Of a stretch of 64,000 nucleotides of DNA, positions 9,240 through 18,014 are shown piece by piece (within the stretch, counting starts at the first letter, position 1; each line of letters begins with the position of its first letter). The stretch is from the NCBI GenBank assembly GCA_946481095.1, contig CAMLML010000002.1, positions 1 to 64,000 of the forward strand, written 5' to 3'. This DNA is from an uncultured Cellvibrio sp. (GTDB lineage Bacteria; Pseudomonadota; Gammaproteobacteria; Pseudomonadales; Cellvibrionaceae). A model generated the notes under the pieces. The model was not told the DNA's origin. It saw only the letters and a list, made by a program, of their open reading frames with translations, and did no database searches. The position numbers and the translations under genes were made by a program.

Positions 9240-9983
9240 ATGTTTGTTATGTCCTGTTCTTTTTATTCCTTTCGCATCCTGGCTGTATTGGTCGTTTTGT
9301 TGTCTGTACAAGCCTGTCAAATTAAAAAAGAAATAAAAGAAATTCCCAAACCTGTCGAAAAACCGGTTCCGGTTGTTACCAAACCGGTTGAGCCGCCTAT
9401 GTCCATGGCCGTGAGATTATTAATTCTGAATGGTGAATACACCTTGGCACATGATCAATTGTTAACACCAATAAACGATAATGCATTTGATTATTTTCGT
9501 GCAGCATTAAAATTGGATCCGAATAATCAACGGGCAAAAGGCGGGCTGCAAGGAATAGTCATGCGCTATGTTGATTTTGCACGTCAAGCGGCTGCACGCG
9601 GTAATTATTCTGTAGCGACTAGCATGTTAAACAATGCCCGTATCGTTGATCCGGAAAATTTATTAATTAAAGAAGTATCTGCTGCTTTGAGCGAACAAAT
9701 TAAATCTGCACCGCCCGTTGAATCCTATAAAGGTGGTAGCAACGAATTTTTGCTGAATGTTGCTTTGCTGGGAAAAGATGATCCAGAAATTTTATCCAGA
9801 CTTGCTGAAATAGTTCACAAATTAAAGGCAACCAATTCATTGGCATTGATTATCGCCAGAACCGATAACGAGGGTCGATGGATTTATCAAAAAATGCGTG
9901 AAGCTGTGCCGGGTTACAGAGTGAGAGGTGATATCAAAATAGGTTCACCTCCAAGAGTGATACTGGAACCAATTGTGCAGTGA
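9240..9983 (+). CDS. Lipoprotein with TPR-like helical region
   Basis: This 247-residue protein has a signal peptide ending in the lipobox SVQAC (Cys26), then a Lys/Pro/Val-rich linker and an alpha-helical region. The segment DYFRAALKLDPNNQRAKGGL resembles a TPR helix pair. The C-terminal part (LALIIARTDNEGRWIYQKMR) is predicted globular. Two ATGs (9240, 9249) are possible starts. It is the first rightward gene after dsbD and lies 108 nt before the OmpA-fusion gene in the same direction, so the two may act together in the envelope. Function is not known. Confidence 0.7.
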   Translation: MFVMSCSFYSFRILAVLVVLLSVQACQIKKEIKEIPKPVEKPVPVVTKPVEPPMSMAVRLLILNGEYTLAHDQLLTPINDNAFDYFRAALKLDPNNQRAKGGLQGIVMRYVDFARQAAARGNYSVATSMLNNARIVDPENLLIKEVSAALSEQIKSAPPVESYKGGSNEFLLNVALLGKDDPEILSRLAEIVHKLKATNSLALIIARTDNEGRWIYQKMREAVPGYRVRGDIKIGSPPRVILEPIVQ

Positions 9984-10091
9984 TATGCAGATGTTTTTTG
10001 TTATTAGGTTTTAATATTCAATACTGTGTCATAAATTCGTCATCTTAAAACTCTAGAGTGCCGCCGCAATTCCAATCAGCGAGCACTCTGC

Positions 10092-11804
10092 ATGTCACCC
10101 AAACACTCTCATTTTAATGTTGCATTAGTTGATAAAATCTGGAATTTAAAACGGATTTGTGAATCCGAACTAAAAGTGCACATCCCGCTGAATATGGTTT
10201 TAAAGGATGATGAATATCGGGCGGAGCTTCTGGAAAAAGCTTTGCAAGTCAATCATGCGCCACTGACGCAATTGGTTTGGGAGATCCGGCAGATGGAAGA
10301 CATTCTGATTGCTGCGAATACCCCTGATGACAGTTTGCACATTAAAAGAAAATCCCGTTATCGCATTCGCTTGAATTATTTATCGGCATTCTCGTTGAGT
10401 ATACTGATTTTTTTGATGGGATATCTGTTACGTTCCTTTTTACCACTGGAAGCGGGTTCGGTATTTGTATTGGAAGCTGTTGCCAGTGCAGATATCAAGC
10501 CTGCACTGATCCAGAAAAAAACATCCGCATCCAATACAATTATTGAATCGGACAAACCTTTATTTCGATTGCACGGTTCCAATACGCTGGGTGAAAAGTT
10601 GACGCCGAGATTGGTTGAGGCCTATTTGATGGCAAAAGGTGCTTCGCAAATCAAAATCAAAGAAGGTGCCAATGCAGGTGAAAAAATTATTTCCGGATTA
10701 ATCGGCGATAAAATTGAGTTTGTTGAAATTCATGCACATGGCTCGGGTACTGCATTCACTGATTTATCTGCCCGGAAAACCGATATAGGCATGTCGTCCC
10801 GACGAATAAAAGAGCAAGAGCGAGAATTGCTGCTGCCGCAGTACGGTGACCTGCAATTGCCGGAAAATGAATTGGTGGTAGGTTTGGATGGGTTGGCGAT
10901 TATTACGCATTCAGGAAACCCCATACCATCATTAAGTCTTTCTCAGGTTGTGAAAATATTTTCCGGTGAAATTACCAATTGGAGTGAATTGGGTTGGAAA
11001 AATTTACCTATAAATCTTTATGCACGCGATGATAAATCCGGTACTTGGGATAGTTTTAAGTCTCTGGTACTGGAGCCTGCCAAAGCGCAACTTATGACAA
11101 CGGCAAAACGTTATGAATCCAGTTCATCATTGTCAGATGATGTTGCAAAAGATCCTGGTGCAATAGGTTTTATTGGTTTGCCTTATGTACGGCGCTCAAA
11201 ATTAATTCCTGTTTCGGCAACTAAAAATTCTTTGGCAATATTACCCAATCATTTTACCGTGGGAACAGAAGATTATTTATTGTCGCGTCGTTTATATTTT
11301 TATTCATCGCAATTGACGTTAAATACAGAAGCAAATGATTTTTTAAAGTTTGTTGCAACAGAGCGCGCTCAATCCATAGTCGAAGATGTTGGTTTTGTTT
11401 CACATAACATTAAATTGGGTGAACCTTTTGATCCGCAATTTTATCCTGAGGCAATGCAACAGCTAATTGCGCAATCACAGAGATTATCACTGAATTTTCG
11501 ATTCAAAGACGGCAGTGACCAGTTGGATAACAAAGCCATGCAGGATTTGGATAGGCTCACACGCTATGTCGAACAAAATTCACCTATGCGCGTGCAATTA
11601 TTTGGATTTTCTGACAGTGAAGGTGATGAAAAAGCCAATATTGAGTTGTCAGAACGGCGCGCCGCAGTAGTGGAAGATCTTTTGGTTTCCCGTGGGATTT
11701 TTCCACTGGTTGCCAAAGGTATGGGATCCGTTGCGCCACTCGCCAGCAGTAAAACAGAGGAGGGGAGGCGAATGAATCGTCGGGTTGAAGTTTGGTTGTT
11801 GTAA
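10092..11804 (+). CDS. Membrane-anchored PstS-like binding domain fused to an OmpA-type domain
   Basis: The 570-residue protein has an unusual order. An N-terminal cytoplasmic region of about 95 residues precedes one membrane helix near residues 97-117 (LSILIFLMGYLL). A periplasmic phosphate-binding-like domain follows (about 157-435), with FRLHGSNTLGEKLTPRLVEA, GSGTAFTDLSARKTDIGMSS, VVKIFSGEITNWSELG and ARDDKSGTWDSF, all typical of PstS-family ligand loops. A C-terminal OmpA-type peptidoglycan-binding domain (about 465-570) has LNFRFKDGSDQLDNKAM, the helix LSERRAAVVEDLLVSRGI and the terminal NRRVEVWLL. No signal-peptidase site is visible, so the protein should span from inner membrane to peptidoglycan. 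It may sense or hold a phosphate-like ligand. Confidence 0.85.
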   Translation: MSPKHSHFNVALVDKIWNLKRICESELKVHIPLNMVLKDDEYRAELLEKALQVNHAPLTQLVWEIRQMEDILIAANTPDDSLHIKRKSRYRIRLNYLSAFSLSILIFLMGYLLRSFLPLEAGSVFVLEAVASADIKPALIQKKTSASNTIIESDKPLFRLHGSNTLGEKLTPRLVEAYLMAKGASQIKIKEGANAGEKIISGLIGDKIEFVEIHAHGSGTAFTDLSARKTDIGMSSRRIKEQERELLLPQYGDLQLPENELVVGLDGLAIITHSGNPIPSLSLSQVVKIFSGEITNWSELGWKNLPINLYARDDKSGTWDSFKSLVLEPAKAQLMTTAKRYESSSSLSDDVAKDPGAIGFIGLPYVRRSKLIPVSATKNSLAILPNHFTVGTEDYLLSRRLYFYSSQLTLNTEANDFLKFVATERAQSIVEDVGFVSHNIKLGEPFDPQFYPEAMQQLIAQSQRLSLNFRFKDGSDQLDNKAMQDLDRLTRYVEQNSPMRVQLFGFSDSEGDEKANIELSERRAAVVEDLLVSRGIFPLVAKGMGSVAPLASSKTEEGRRMNRRVEVWLL

Positions 11805-11832
11805 CTTTAACCTTGTTTATCAATACAGCGCC

Positions 11833-12735
11833 TTAGAAATATGCTTTCAATTTAACTGATGCACGGTTTTCGGAGTAATCCGCTGGCGCAAAATTGGAAT
11901 CATATTTTCCATTTTCTATTTTGGTTTCTATTGAAATACTCTGTGTCAGATAGAAGTCCCAGTTGATGTCTATGATTTGGCCTGTGTCATAACGTTCGGC
12001 GTTAATTTCTTCTGTAATGCCAGAATAATTGCGTTCAAGTTGACGCCAACTCAATTGTACTTTTTGTTCCTTTTTTCCCAACATAAATTTGTGTGATATT
12101 TTTGCGCTGTATTGGCTGGCTGTGTAGTCAAACGAATTTGTGCGAGCGTCTTCTTTGTCAGTGCCAAGGCTGGCAGCTACAAATGTTTTGCCATGGTTAA
12201 AAAATATAAATGCATCACTTGAGAAACCCAGATTGTGAGCGTCACGTTCTTTGGCAGAATTAAAACTTTTATCCTGAAGGTTTGTTGCTGCACGTAAATA
12301 CAAAAAGTCATTGATTAATTTTGATGCATAAAAGTTGGTTTGATTTAACACCAGAAGTGAATCTTTATCTAATATGGCATCGGCATAGTGATGGCTGATG
12401 CCTATCGTCATGACATCAAAATCATAATTGGCATCAGCATTAACTTGATGAATGGCTAAATTAAAGTTTTTGTTGGTTCGATAATTTTTACTGTTATAAG
12501 AATAACCACCGGAAAGTGATAGCTTATCGAAATGCTTGCTGCTCACATCTAGTTTGAGGCCCAATAACGCTGCCATATCACTTTCTTTAGACTGTTGGTC
12601 CAATTCTGTAACGTTCAGGTTGCTATCCTGTTCAATGCCTGTGCTGGCTTCAATATTGACTGCAGCGGCTGTGTATTGTGATTGTAAAAAAATACCTATA
12701 GTGAGAGCCGATAATGTAAATGGAAAAGTTTTCAT
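11833..12735 (-). CDS. Predicted outer-membrane beta-barrel protein
   Basis: The 300-residue protein has a signal peptide (MKTFPFTLSALTIGIFLQSQ, cleavage after AAA near residue 25). Its body is made of alternating polar and hydrophobic strands rich in Tyr, Phe, Asn and Ser, and it ends in VKLKAYF, a C-terminal aromatic as expected for barrel insertion by BamA. No family name is recognised. It lies 58 nt downstream of the secreted Ser/Thr/Asn-rich protein gene in the same direction and probably shares its transcript, possibly under the ECF-type promoter at 13664-13689. Confidence 0.7.
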   Translation of the reverse strand: MKTFPFTLSALTIGIFLQSQYTAAAVNIEASTGIEQDSNLNVTELDQQSKESDMAALLGLKLDVSSKHFDKLSLSGGYSYNSKNYRTNKNFNLAIHQVNADANYDFDVMTIGISHHYADAILDKDSLLVLNQTNFYASKLINDFLYLRAATNLQDKSFNSAKERDAHNLGFSSDAFIFFNHGKTFVAASLGTDKEDARTNSFDYTASQYSAKISHKFMLGKKEQKVQLSWRQLERNYSGITEEINAERYDTGQIIDINWDFYLTQSISIETKIENGKYDSNFAPADYSENRASVKLKAYF

Positions 12736-12793
12736 ATTGAATTCTCGCTAAAGTGTTTGAGAAAAGCTGGCGCTGTAGCGCCAGCTGATTTCA

Positions 12794-13558
12794 TTAGAGG
12801 CCAAGCCCCAGATTTTGAGTCACTGTATTAGTGACAGAGTTTTGTACGGAAGTGGTAATGGCGTTATTGATTTCTTGCGCTACAGCGGAGTTAACCTGGT
12901 TAGATATTTCCTGATTCAGTGCCGCATTAGTCGTTGACTCGACTGAGTCGGTTATGCTGAGTTTGCTTACAGTATTTACCGCTGCTTCAGTATTGGCTTG
13001 TAGATCCTGCAAATTGTTGCCAGTAGTTTCCAATGTATTTTTTACATGAGAAGTCGCATCGTTAGCAGTGGTTTTAACAAAGTCAGTTTGTGATTTAATT
13101 GCATTTTTTCCTGTTGCTGTTGCTTCTGTAGAAAGAGTCGCCGCACTTTCAATACCGGTATTCAAGGCGTTCACACTTTGCACCAGTTTTCCATCGATAG
13201 CTTGCGTAACTTTTACAGAACTATCAGCCGTTTGTTCGGTTGAAATTTGATTGTTATCGGATTCCGTTGAGTTGTTTTCGGTTTCCTCTGAATTAGTATC
13301 GCTGGCAGATGGCATCATGGGTTTTGCTAAACTTAAATTGGTTTGGTGTTGACTGTTGTTTTGAGCTTGCAGAGAAGTTGCAACCGATCCTGATTCAGAT
13401 TTTATTTGATAGTTGGTTTGGGTGTTTGCAGAAGTGCGGGACTCGACTTGGCTATCAGATACTGTTCCGCTGACAGACAGGTCTGCAGCAAAAGCCATGC
13501 TGGACATCAAAGAAAGAGTTGCTGATAACAAAGTGGTTTTGGTGATTAATCTGGTCAT
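12794..13558 (-). CDS. Secreted low-complexity Ser/Thr/Asn/Gln-rich protein
   Basis: The 254-residue protein starts MTRLITKTTLLSATLSLMSS with signal cleavage after AFA. The mature chain has almost no aromatic residues and is rich in Thr, Ser, Asn, Gln and Ala. The middle (about 115-195) reads as amphipathic helix with repeated motifs such as TGKNAIKSQTDFVKTT, and the C terminus repeats N-A/S-V-x-N blocks (QEISNQVNSAVAQEINNA). It looks like a secreted coiled or filamentous protein; no family is recognised. ATG 13558 has AGAGGA upstream on the reverse strand. Confidence 0.65.
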   Translation of the reverse strand: MTRLITKTTLLSATLSLMSSMAFAADLSVSGTVSDSQVESRTSANTQTNYQIKSESGSVATSLQAQNNSQHQTNLSLAKPMMPSASDTNSEETENNSTESDNNQISTEQTADSSVKVTQAIDGKLVQSVNALNTGIESAATLSTEATATGKNAIKSQTDFVKTTANDATSHVKNTLETTGNNLQDLQANTEAAVNTVSKLSITDSVESTTNAALNQEISNQVNSAVAQEINNAITTSVQNSVTNTVTQNLGLGL

Positions 13559-13871
13559 GATAGTGATCCTCTGGATAAATTAAAAAAGTAAGTGATAAAA
13601 ATTTAATCAATGTATCGCTTGCAAGAACCACCCGATTGGTTTTCTCGATGTGGTTTCCCGGTTAACGAATAAGGATGAGGTTTTATTCCCTGACTTCTAA
13701 AAATATTTAAAAAAGTCTATTGGTGGGGGCGTGACTAAGACAGGTAGTTTTGAGGAACGGAAAATTTTGCAGGGTTTTTTAAATGTGGGTAGAGTTGCGT
13801 AACTGATTTCGGGGCGCGATAAATAGCTTGATCGGGTGCAATGATCTGATCGATTCGACTTAAGGATCTCA
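13559..13871. other. Intergenic region, 313 bp
   Basis: This spacer between two leftward genes carries the leader and the ECF-like promoter of the secreted-protein gene (13664-13689). The remaining ~180 bp shows no convincing ORF or terminator. Confidence 0.6.
13664..13689 (-). promoter_or_regulatory. ECF-type promoter candidate before the secreted protein/OMP pair
   Basis: The reverse strand reads GGAAT (13689-13685), 17 nt, CGTT (13667-13664). This is the same -35/-10 pair found twice at the sigma/protease divergent region, with one extra spacer base. It would start transcription about 100 nt before ATG 13558. Confidence 0.45.
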
Positions 13872-14276
13872 TTATGGTTTCAGCTTGAGACGCAAACTAT
13901 TTATTGTTTCTCGTGCTTCATAGCTTGCAGTGTCGCCAGTGGTGGTATTGATTCTGGTTGGACGCACACCTTTACCGAAATTGATCCCGATTATTACGTA
14001 GGTGTTAGCGTTGTTGTTTTGATGGGTTTCGCGTTGTGTAACAATGAACCAGTCATAACCTTGTTCACTAGTGAGTTCTGCAGCGCGCAGCAGTGCGAAA
14101 TCTTCAGCTCTTTTTCGGTCATTCCCTCGTACTTTATATTGAATAAGGTAGTGTGTTTGGTTGAGTTTTTCTTCTGTGTAACCATATCCGGAGCCTGTTG
14201 CTTCTTTATACCGGGAATGACTGGCGCAGCTACTTAATGCCAGTACAAGCAACATTAGTAATGTTGTTTTCGTCAT
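13872..14276 (-). CDS. Small lipoprotein in the ECF sigma operon (CC0125/CC1285-like)
   Basis: The product is a 134-residue lipoprotein with signal MTKTTLLMLLVLALSSCASH (lipobox LSSC). The mature part contains SGYGYTEEKLNQTHYLIQYK, a helix (KRAEDFALLRAAELTSEQGY) and a strand DWFIVTQRE. This pattern recalls the CC0125/CC1285 lipoprotein family, which is an assignment from memory. ATG 14276 lies 8 nt after the stop of the anti-sigma gene and was preferred over an upstream in-frame codon at 14342 that would place the signal internally. As the third gene of the sigma operon it may be an envelope sensor or effector. Confidence 0.75.
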   Translation of the reverse strand: MTKTTLLMLLVLALSSCASHSRYKEATGSGYGYTEEKLNQTHYLIQYKVRGNDRKRAEDFALLRAAELTSEQGYDWFIVTQRETHQNNNANTYVIIGINFGKGVRPTRINTTTGDTASYEARETINSLRLKLKP

Positions 14277-14283
14277 ATTCAAT

Positions 14284-15012
14284 TTATTTAGACCAATGTT
14301 TGTTAATAACAGCTGCTTCTGCTTGGGCATCAAAATAGTCACCGACAGCCATTTCGTCTATCAATTCGTTCAATGCAGAATCGCCTGTTGCTGTTTGGTA
14401 GCTAGAGGTTTCTTGTGTTTTATCCAGTTTGATGCTCGCTATTAATTGCCATTCATTATTTTGTCGGCATGCAATATTTGCGCTCGCCGCTTCTGTATTA
14501 TTTAAATCAAACTGACGACAGTAATGACCATTTTTATCAGTAAAGGTCAGCCGAGGTTTGATACGTGTATCGTCAATGATTTTTTCTACACCGCTGGCTT
14601 GCGTTTCCAATACCTGAGCAATATTTTGCCAATCAGTGCTGGTGTTCATTTGCATCACACCAAAACCAATTACCAGCACTACACTGGCAGCTATAGATGT
14701 ATATTGTACAAAGTTGGATCGAATTTTTTTCCATAAGGGGAATTTAATAATATTTGCGTTTTGTAATGTTTCTGGTTGTCGCGTTTCTTCTGCCAGAGTT
14801 TCTTTTGACAATAGTTGTGTAATGGAGAGCGGCAGCACCTGTGCGTCAATGGTTGAATAAGCTTTGACAACCAATTCATCCACTATGGCCAATTCCGCCA
14901 AACGATTTGAAAGATTCTCGTCTTCAATTAATTGCTCACGAATGAGTTCCATTTCTGTTTCGGGTAATTCAGCATCAAGAAAAGCCGAGAGTTGTTCATC
15001 AGTAATGTTCAT
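14284..15012 (-). CDS. Membrane anti-sigma factor
   Basis: The 242-residue protein starts MNITDEQLSAFLDAELPETE, the typical N-terminal helical segment of anti-sigma factors (an 'ELSAFLDGEL'-like motif). A single membrane helix lies in the middle (SIAASVVLVIGFGVMQM), and a C-terminal periplasmic domain contains two cysteines (HYCRQFDL, NIACRQ). No zinc HXXXCXXC motif is present, so this is a zinc-free type. The start ATG overlaps the sigma-factor stop by 4 nt (15009-15012), a classic sigma/anti-sigma coupling. It should hold the ECF factor inactive at the membrane until a periplasmic signal triggers release. Confidence 0.85.
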   Translation of the reverse strand: MNITDEQLSAFLDAELPETEMELIREQLIEDENLSNRLAELAIVDELVVKAYSTIDAQVLPLSITQLLSKETLAEETRQPETLQNANIIKFPLWKKIRSNFVQYTSIAASVVLVIGFGVMQMNTSTDWQNIAQVLETQASGVEKIIDDTRIKPRLTFTDKNGHYCRQFDLNNTEAASANIACRQNNEWQLIASIKLDKTQETSSYQTATGDSALNELIDEMAVGDYFDAQAEAAVINKHWSK

Positions 15013-15497
15013 AAGCTGATCTCCGTCGCAGACGAATTTAAAAATTGACTCAAGGCAATACGTGCGCGAGCAAGGCGACTCATCACTGTGCCTATGGGAA
15101 TGCCAAGTGTTTCGGCGACTTCTTTATAAGACATACCCTGCATGGCAATCAGCGCAAGAATCGAGCGTTGGTCATCAGGCAGTTTTTCCATGGCAGTGTT
15201 GACTTGTTTAAGTGCGATCTCGTTGTAAATACGATTGGCACCGTCTTCGATTGGTTCTTCCAGTTCAGGTAGTTGCGCGGCATTATGGCGGATTTTACGA
15301 GCCCGATACTCGTCAATCCAAATATTACGGCATACGCGAAATGCCCATTTGATCAGCTCTACATTTTCCGGCATTTCGCGGCTAAGCAGGCGTTCAACAG
15401 TGTTTTGCAGCAGATCATCAGCATCGGCACGGGCACCCGTCAATGAATAAGCAAAGCGGCGCAGGGCGGGTAAGAGTTGGGTCAGTTCTTCTTTCAT
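15009..15497 (-). CDS. ECF-family RNA polymerase sigma factor
   Basis: The 162-residue ECF sigma factor has region 2 with ALRRFAYSLTGARADADDLL and WAFRVCRNIWIDEYRARK, and region 4 with LPDDQRSILALIAMQGMSYK, EVAETLGIPIGTVMSRLARA as the helix-turn-helix. ATG 15497 is preferred; an upstream in-frame TTG at 15512 would add five residues. The gene overlaps the downstream anti-sigma gene. A promoter of ECF form lies just upstream (15534-15558), mirrored by one driving the divergent protease, so positive autoregulation is likely. Confidence 0.93.
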   Translation of the reverse strand: MKEELTQLLPALRRFAYSLTGARADADDLLQNTVERLLSREMPENVELIKWAFRVCRNIWIDEYRARKIRHNAAQLPELEEPIEDGANRIYNEIALKQVNTAMEKLPDDQRSILALIAMQGMSYKEVAETLGIPIGTVMSRLARARIALSQFLNSSATEISL

Positions 15498-15533
15498 AAT
15501 CTCGGTTCGCAATTTTAGCCAGACTAATCAGAT

Positions 15534-15558
15534 AACGGTTCAGATAAAAATTTATTCC
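15534..15558 (-). promoter_or_regulatory. ECF-type promoter for the sigma operon
   Basis: The reverse strand reads GGAAT (15558-15554), a 16-nt spacer, then CGTT (15537-15534), matching the ECF group pattern (GGAAC-N16/17-CGTC-like). The expected start near 15527 gives a leader of about 30 nt before ATG 15497. Confidence 0.65.
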
Positions 15559-15565
15559 ATCACAG

Positions 15566-15590
15566 GGAATTTTTGTTCAGCTCAATCGTT
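15566..15590 (+). promoter_or_regulatory. ECF-type promoter for the subtilase gene
   Basis: The forward strand reads GGAAT (15566-15570), a 16-nt spacer, CGTT (15587-15590). The two divergent -35 elements are separated by only 7 bp (15559-15565). The expected start near 15597 is about 30 nt before ATG 15628. Confidence 0.65.
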
Positions 15591-15627
15591 TTATGATAAA
15601 TAACCGGAAAAGATTCAGGTACTTTCT

Positions 15628-16956
15628 ATGATGTCCAGATTCAGGCGACGAATACTCATTATTCTGCTGGTGTGTTACGCCCTGCCGATTCATGCCCAGC
15701 TTGATACCCGGCAGACATTGAGCAATATCAACAAGGTAAAACAACAGCTTAAGACGAATGTTGAGAAGATTAAACCTAAAGTCGAACTAAAAAAAATTAA
15801 ACCTGATTTCTTGATTAGTACAACAGACCAACTTTTGAATCCTTTACTAAAACTGCCACAAGACTTACCCGTACTCAATCGAAATGGGCAGGTAGCACTG
15901 GTAGAAGTGGAAGTTGAAAATGGTTGGCGTGCCATACAACAGGAATGGCTGATTATCCTTGATGACACAGAGTTAGCCAGTTTACAAAATTTGCCAGTAA
16001 AAATTGTCGAGCAAACTTTTTTGGTAGAGTTGGAGATGACGTTGGTGCGTTTTCGGGCTCCACCGGAATTGGATTCCCTGGAAGCTTTAACAAAACGCTT
16101 GCCTGAAAATATGGCAAAACGGCTTGATCGCAATCATGTTTATAGTCCGCAAACCGCTTCAGCCAATATTCCTGCTGCTGATATTCAGGGTAAGACAGTT
16201 TGCCATCACCCGGTAAAAATTGGCATGATCGATACTGCCATTCAACTGGGTCATCCTGCTTTTTCTGCTTCTGTTATCAATCAGAAAATCATCACAAAAA
16301 ATTTTCTGGAAGAAACCCTGCCCGAACCTGAAGCTCATGGAACTGCCGTTGCGGGTTTACTGGTTGGTAAAGGCGATGAACTTATTCCCTTTACTCCTGA
16401 TGCTTCGCTTTATGCGGCCTCGGTATTTTATACGCGGAATGACTATGCCCAAGGTGCAACTATGATGAGTTTAGTGCGCGCACTTAACTGGTTGATGATG
16501 GAAAAGGTCAGTGTAGTTAATATGAGTTTAACTGGGCCCGATAATCAGATACTTGCGAAAGCCATCAGCAAAACCTTAAGCCAGGGAACCGCAGTAGTGG
16601 CGGCAGTTGGTAATGAAGGCCCTGCAGTAAGGGTCATGTATCCGGCGGCTTATCCGGGAGTGATTGCAGCAACAGCAGTGGATTCCAATCAGAAAATTTA
16701 TCGCTGGGCTAATCGTGGACCTCAGGTTTATTTTTCTGCGCCGGGAGTTTCGGTGTTAACTGCGCGCAGTGATGGTAAATACGGCCACGAGAGCGGCACT
16801 TCTATGGCCGCACCTGTCATTTCAGCTTACGTCGCCTGTGAATTGGTGAGTAAGGATCTCAAGGATGCATTGGTTAATTTGCAAACTCGCGCATTGGATT
16901 TGGGTAAGCCAGGGCGCGATCCGGTTTTTGGTTTTGGACTTTTGTCAGGGCAATGA
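15628..16956 (+). CDS. Secreted subtilisin-like serine protease (S8)
   Basis: The 442-residue protein has a signal peptide (MMSRFRRRILIILLVCYALP, cleavage near HAQ). An N-terminal pro-region of about 170 residues is followed by an S8 catalytic domain with the triad Asp in IGMIDTAIQLGHPAF, His in EAHGTAVAGLLVG, and Ser in GHESGTSMAAPVISAY. The oxyanion asparagine lies in VVAAVGNEGPA. It ends soon after the catalytic domain, so no sorting or C-terminal domain is present. It diverges from the ECF sigma operon and shares the ECF-type promoter pattern. It could process envelope proteins under stress, or degrade the anti-sigma factor; neither is shown by sequence. Confidence 0.9.
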   Translation: MMSRFRRRILIILLVCYALPIHAQLDTRQTLSNINKVKQQLKTNVEKIKPKVELKKIKPDFLISTTDQLLNPLLKLPQDLPVLNRNGQVALVEVEVENGWRAIQQEWLIILDDTELASLQNLPVKIVEQTFLVELEMTLVRFRAPPELDSLEALTKRLPENMAKRLDRNHVYSPQTASANIPAADIQGKTVCHHPVKIGMIDTAIQLGHPAFSASVINQKIITKNFLEETLPEPEAHGTAVAGLLVGKGDELIPFTPDASLYAASVFYTRNDYAQGATMMSLVRALNWLMMEKVSVVNMSLTGPDNQILAKAISKTLSQGTAVVAAVGNEGPAVRVMYPAAYPGVIAATAVDSNQKIYRWANRGPQVYFSAPGVSVLTARSDGKYGHESGTSMAAPVISAYVACELVSKDLKDALVNLQTRALDLGKPGRDPVFGFGLLSGQ

Positions 16957-17048
16957 TCTTTCTGCAAGATTGTTCGCAATATCATTTACTGTAAAATCGC
17001 TCACCCAACTTAATTGCTTCTATTCCCCAATTCACTCAAGGAATTCAT

Positions 17049-17966
17049 ATGGCCGGTTCCAGTTTGTTTGCATTAATTGATGACATAGCAACGCTGCTTG
17101 ATGACGTGGCGATACTCACCAAAGTCGCTGCCAAAAAAACTGCCGGTGTTCTGGGTGATGATCTGGCGCTTAATGCGCAACAGGTTTCCGGTGTTCATGC
17201 CGAGCGTGAATTGCCTGTGGTTTGGGCAGTCGCCAAGGGATCTTTTGTCAATAAAGTGATTCTGGTTCCCTTAGCTTTATTACTGAGCTTATTTGCAAGC
17301 TGGGCAATCTTACCTTTGTTGATGATAGGTGGAGCTTATCTTTGCTTCGAAGGTTTTGAAAAACTCGCACATAAATTTTTACATTCCAAAGCTGAAGATG
17401 AACAACATCACAAAGAATTAATTTCGGCAGTGGCTGATCAAACTGTTGATCTGGTCGCGTTTGAAAAAGACAAAATCAAAGGCGCCATTCGTACCGATTT
17501 TGTGTTGTCCGCCGAAATAATTGTGATTTCCCTAGGAGCTGTAGCAGCAGCAACTTTTGCTACCCAAGCCGCTGTAGTGGTGAGCATTGCACTTCTAATG
17601 ACAGTCGGTGTTTACGGTTTGGTCGCTTTGATCGTCAAACTGGATGACATAGGTGAGCATCTCATCAAAAAAACATCAGCAATTGCGAAAATCATCGGCA
17701 AGGGATTGTTGTTATCAGCCCCCAAATTAATGAAGCTTTTATCCGTACTCGGAACCGCTGCTATGTTTTTGGTGGGCGGCGAAATAGTCACTCACGGCAT
17801 TGAACCTGTACATCACACACTTGAACATTGGTCTGCAATGGCAGGATCTTTCGATTGGCTAGCCTCAACATTATTAAAGATGCTGGCCGGTATTTTGGTT
17901 GGCGCCTTGGTGTTGTTGGTGTGGACACCGATTGGTAAGTTGTTGCTGAAGAAAAATAAAGAATAA
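17049..17966 (+). CDS. DUF808 (YedI-type) inner-membrane protein
   Basis: The 305-residue integral membrane protein begins [20 protein letters not shown], the characteristic DUF808 start, followed by [20 protein letters not shown] and about five to six hydrophobic helices, including [20 protein letters not shown] and [20 protein letters not shown]. The C terminus is basic. AAGGAATTCAT precedes ATG 17049. It is a conserved family of unknown function. It is followed by the DUF4240 gene after 48 nt. Confidence 0.9.
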   Translation: MAGSSLFALIDDIATLLDDVAILTKVAAKKTAGVLGDDLALNAQQVSGVHAERELPVVWAVAKGSFVNKVILVPLALLLSLFASWAILPLLMIGGAYLCFEGFEKLAHKFLHSKAEDEQHHKELISAVADQTVDLVAFEKDKIKGAIRTDFVLSAEIIVISLGAVAAATFATQAAVVVSIALLMTVGVYGLVALIVKLDDIGEHLIKKTSAIAKIIGKGLLLSAPKLMKLLSVLGTAAMFLVGGEIVTHGIEPVHHTLEHWSAMAGSFDWLASTLLKMLAGILVGALVLLVWTPIGKLLLKKNKE

Positions 17967-18014
17967 GATTGGCCCCCAATAAAATACCCACTTTTTTAAT
18001 TAAATGGAGCTTTT

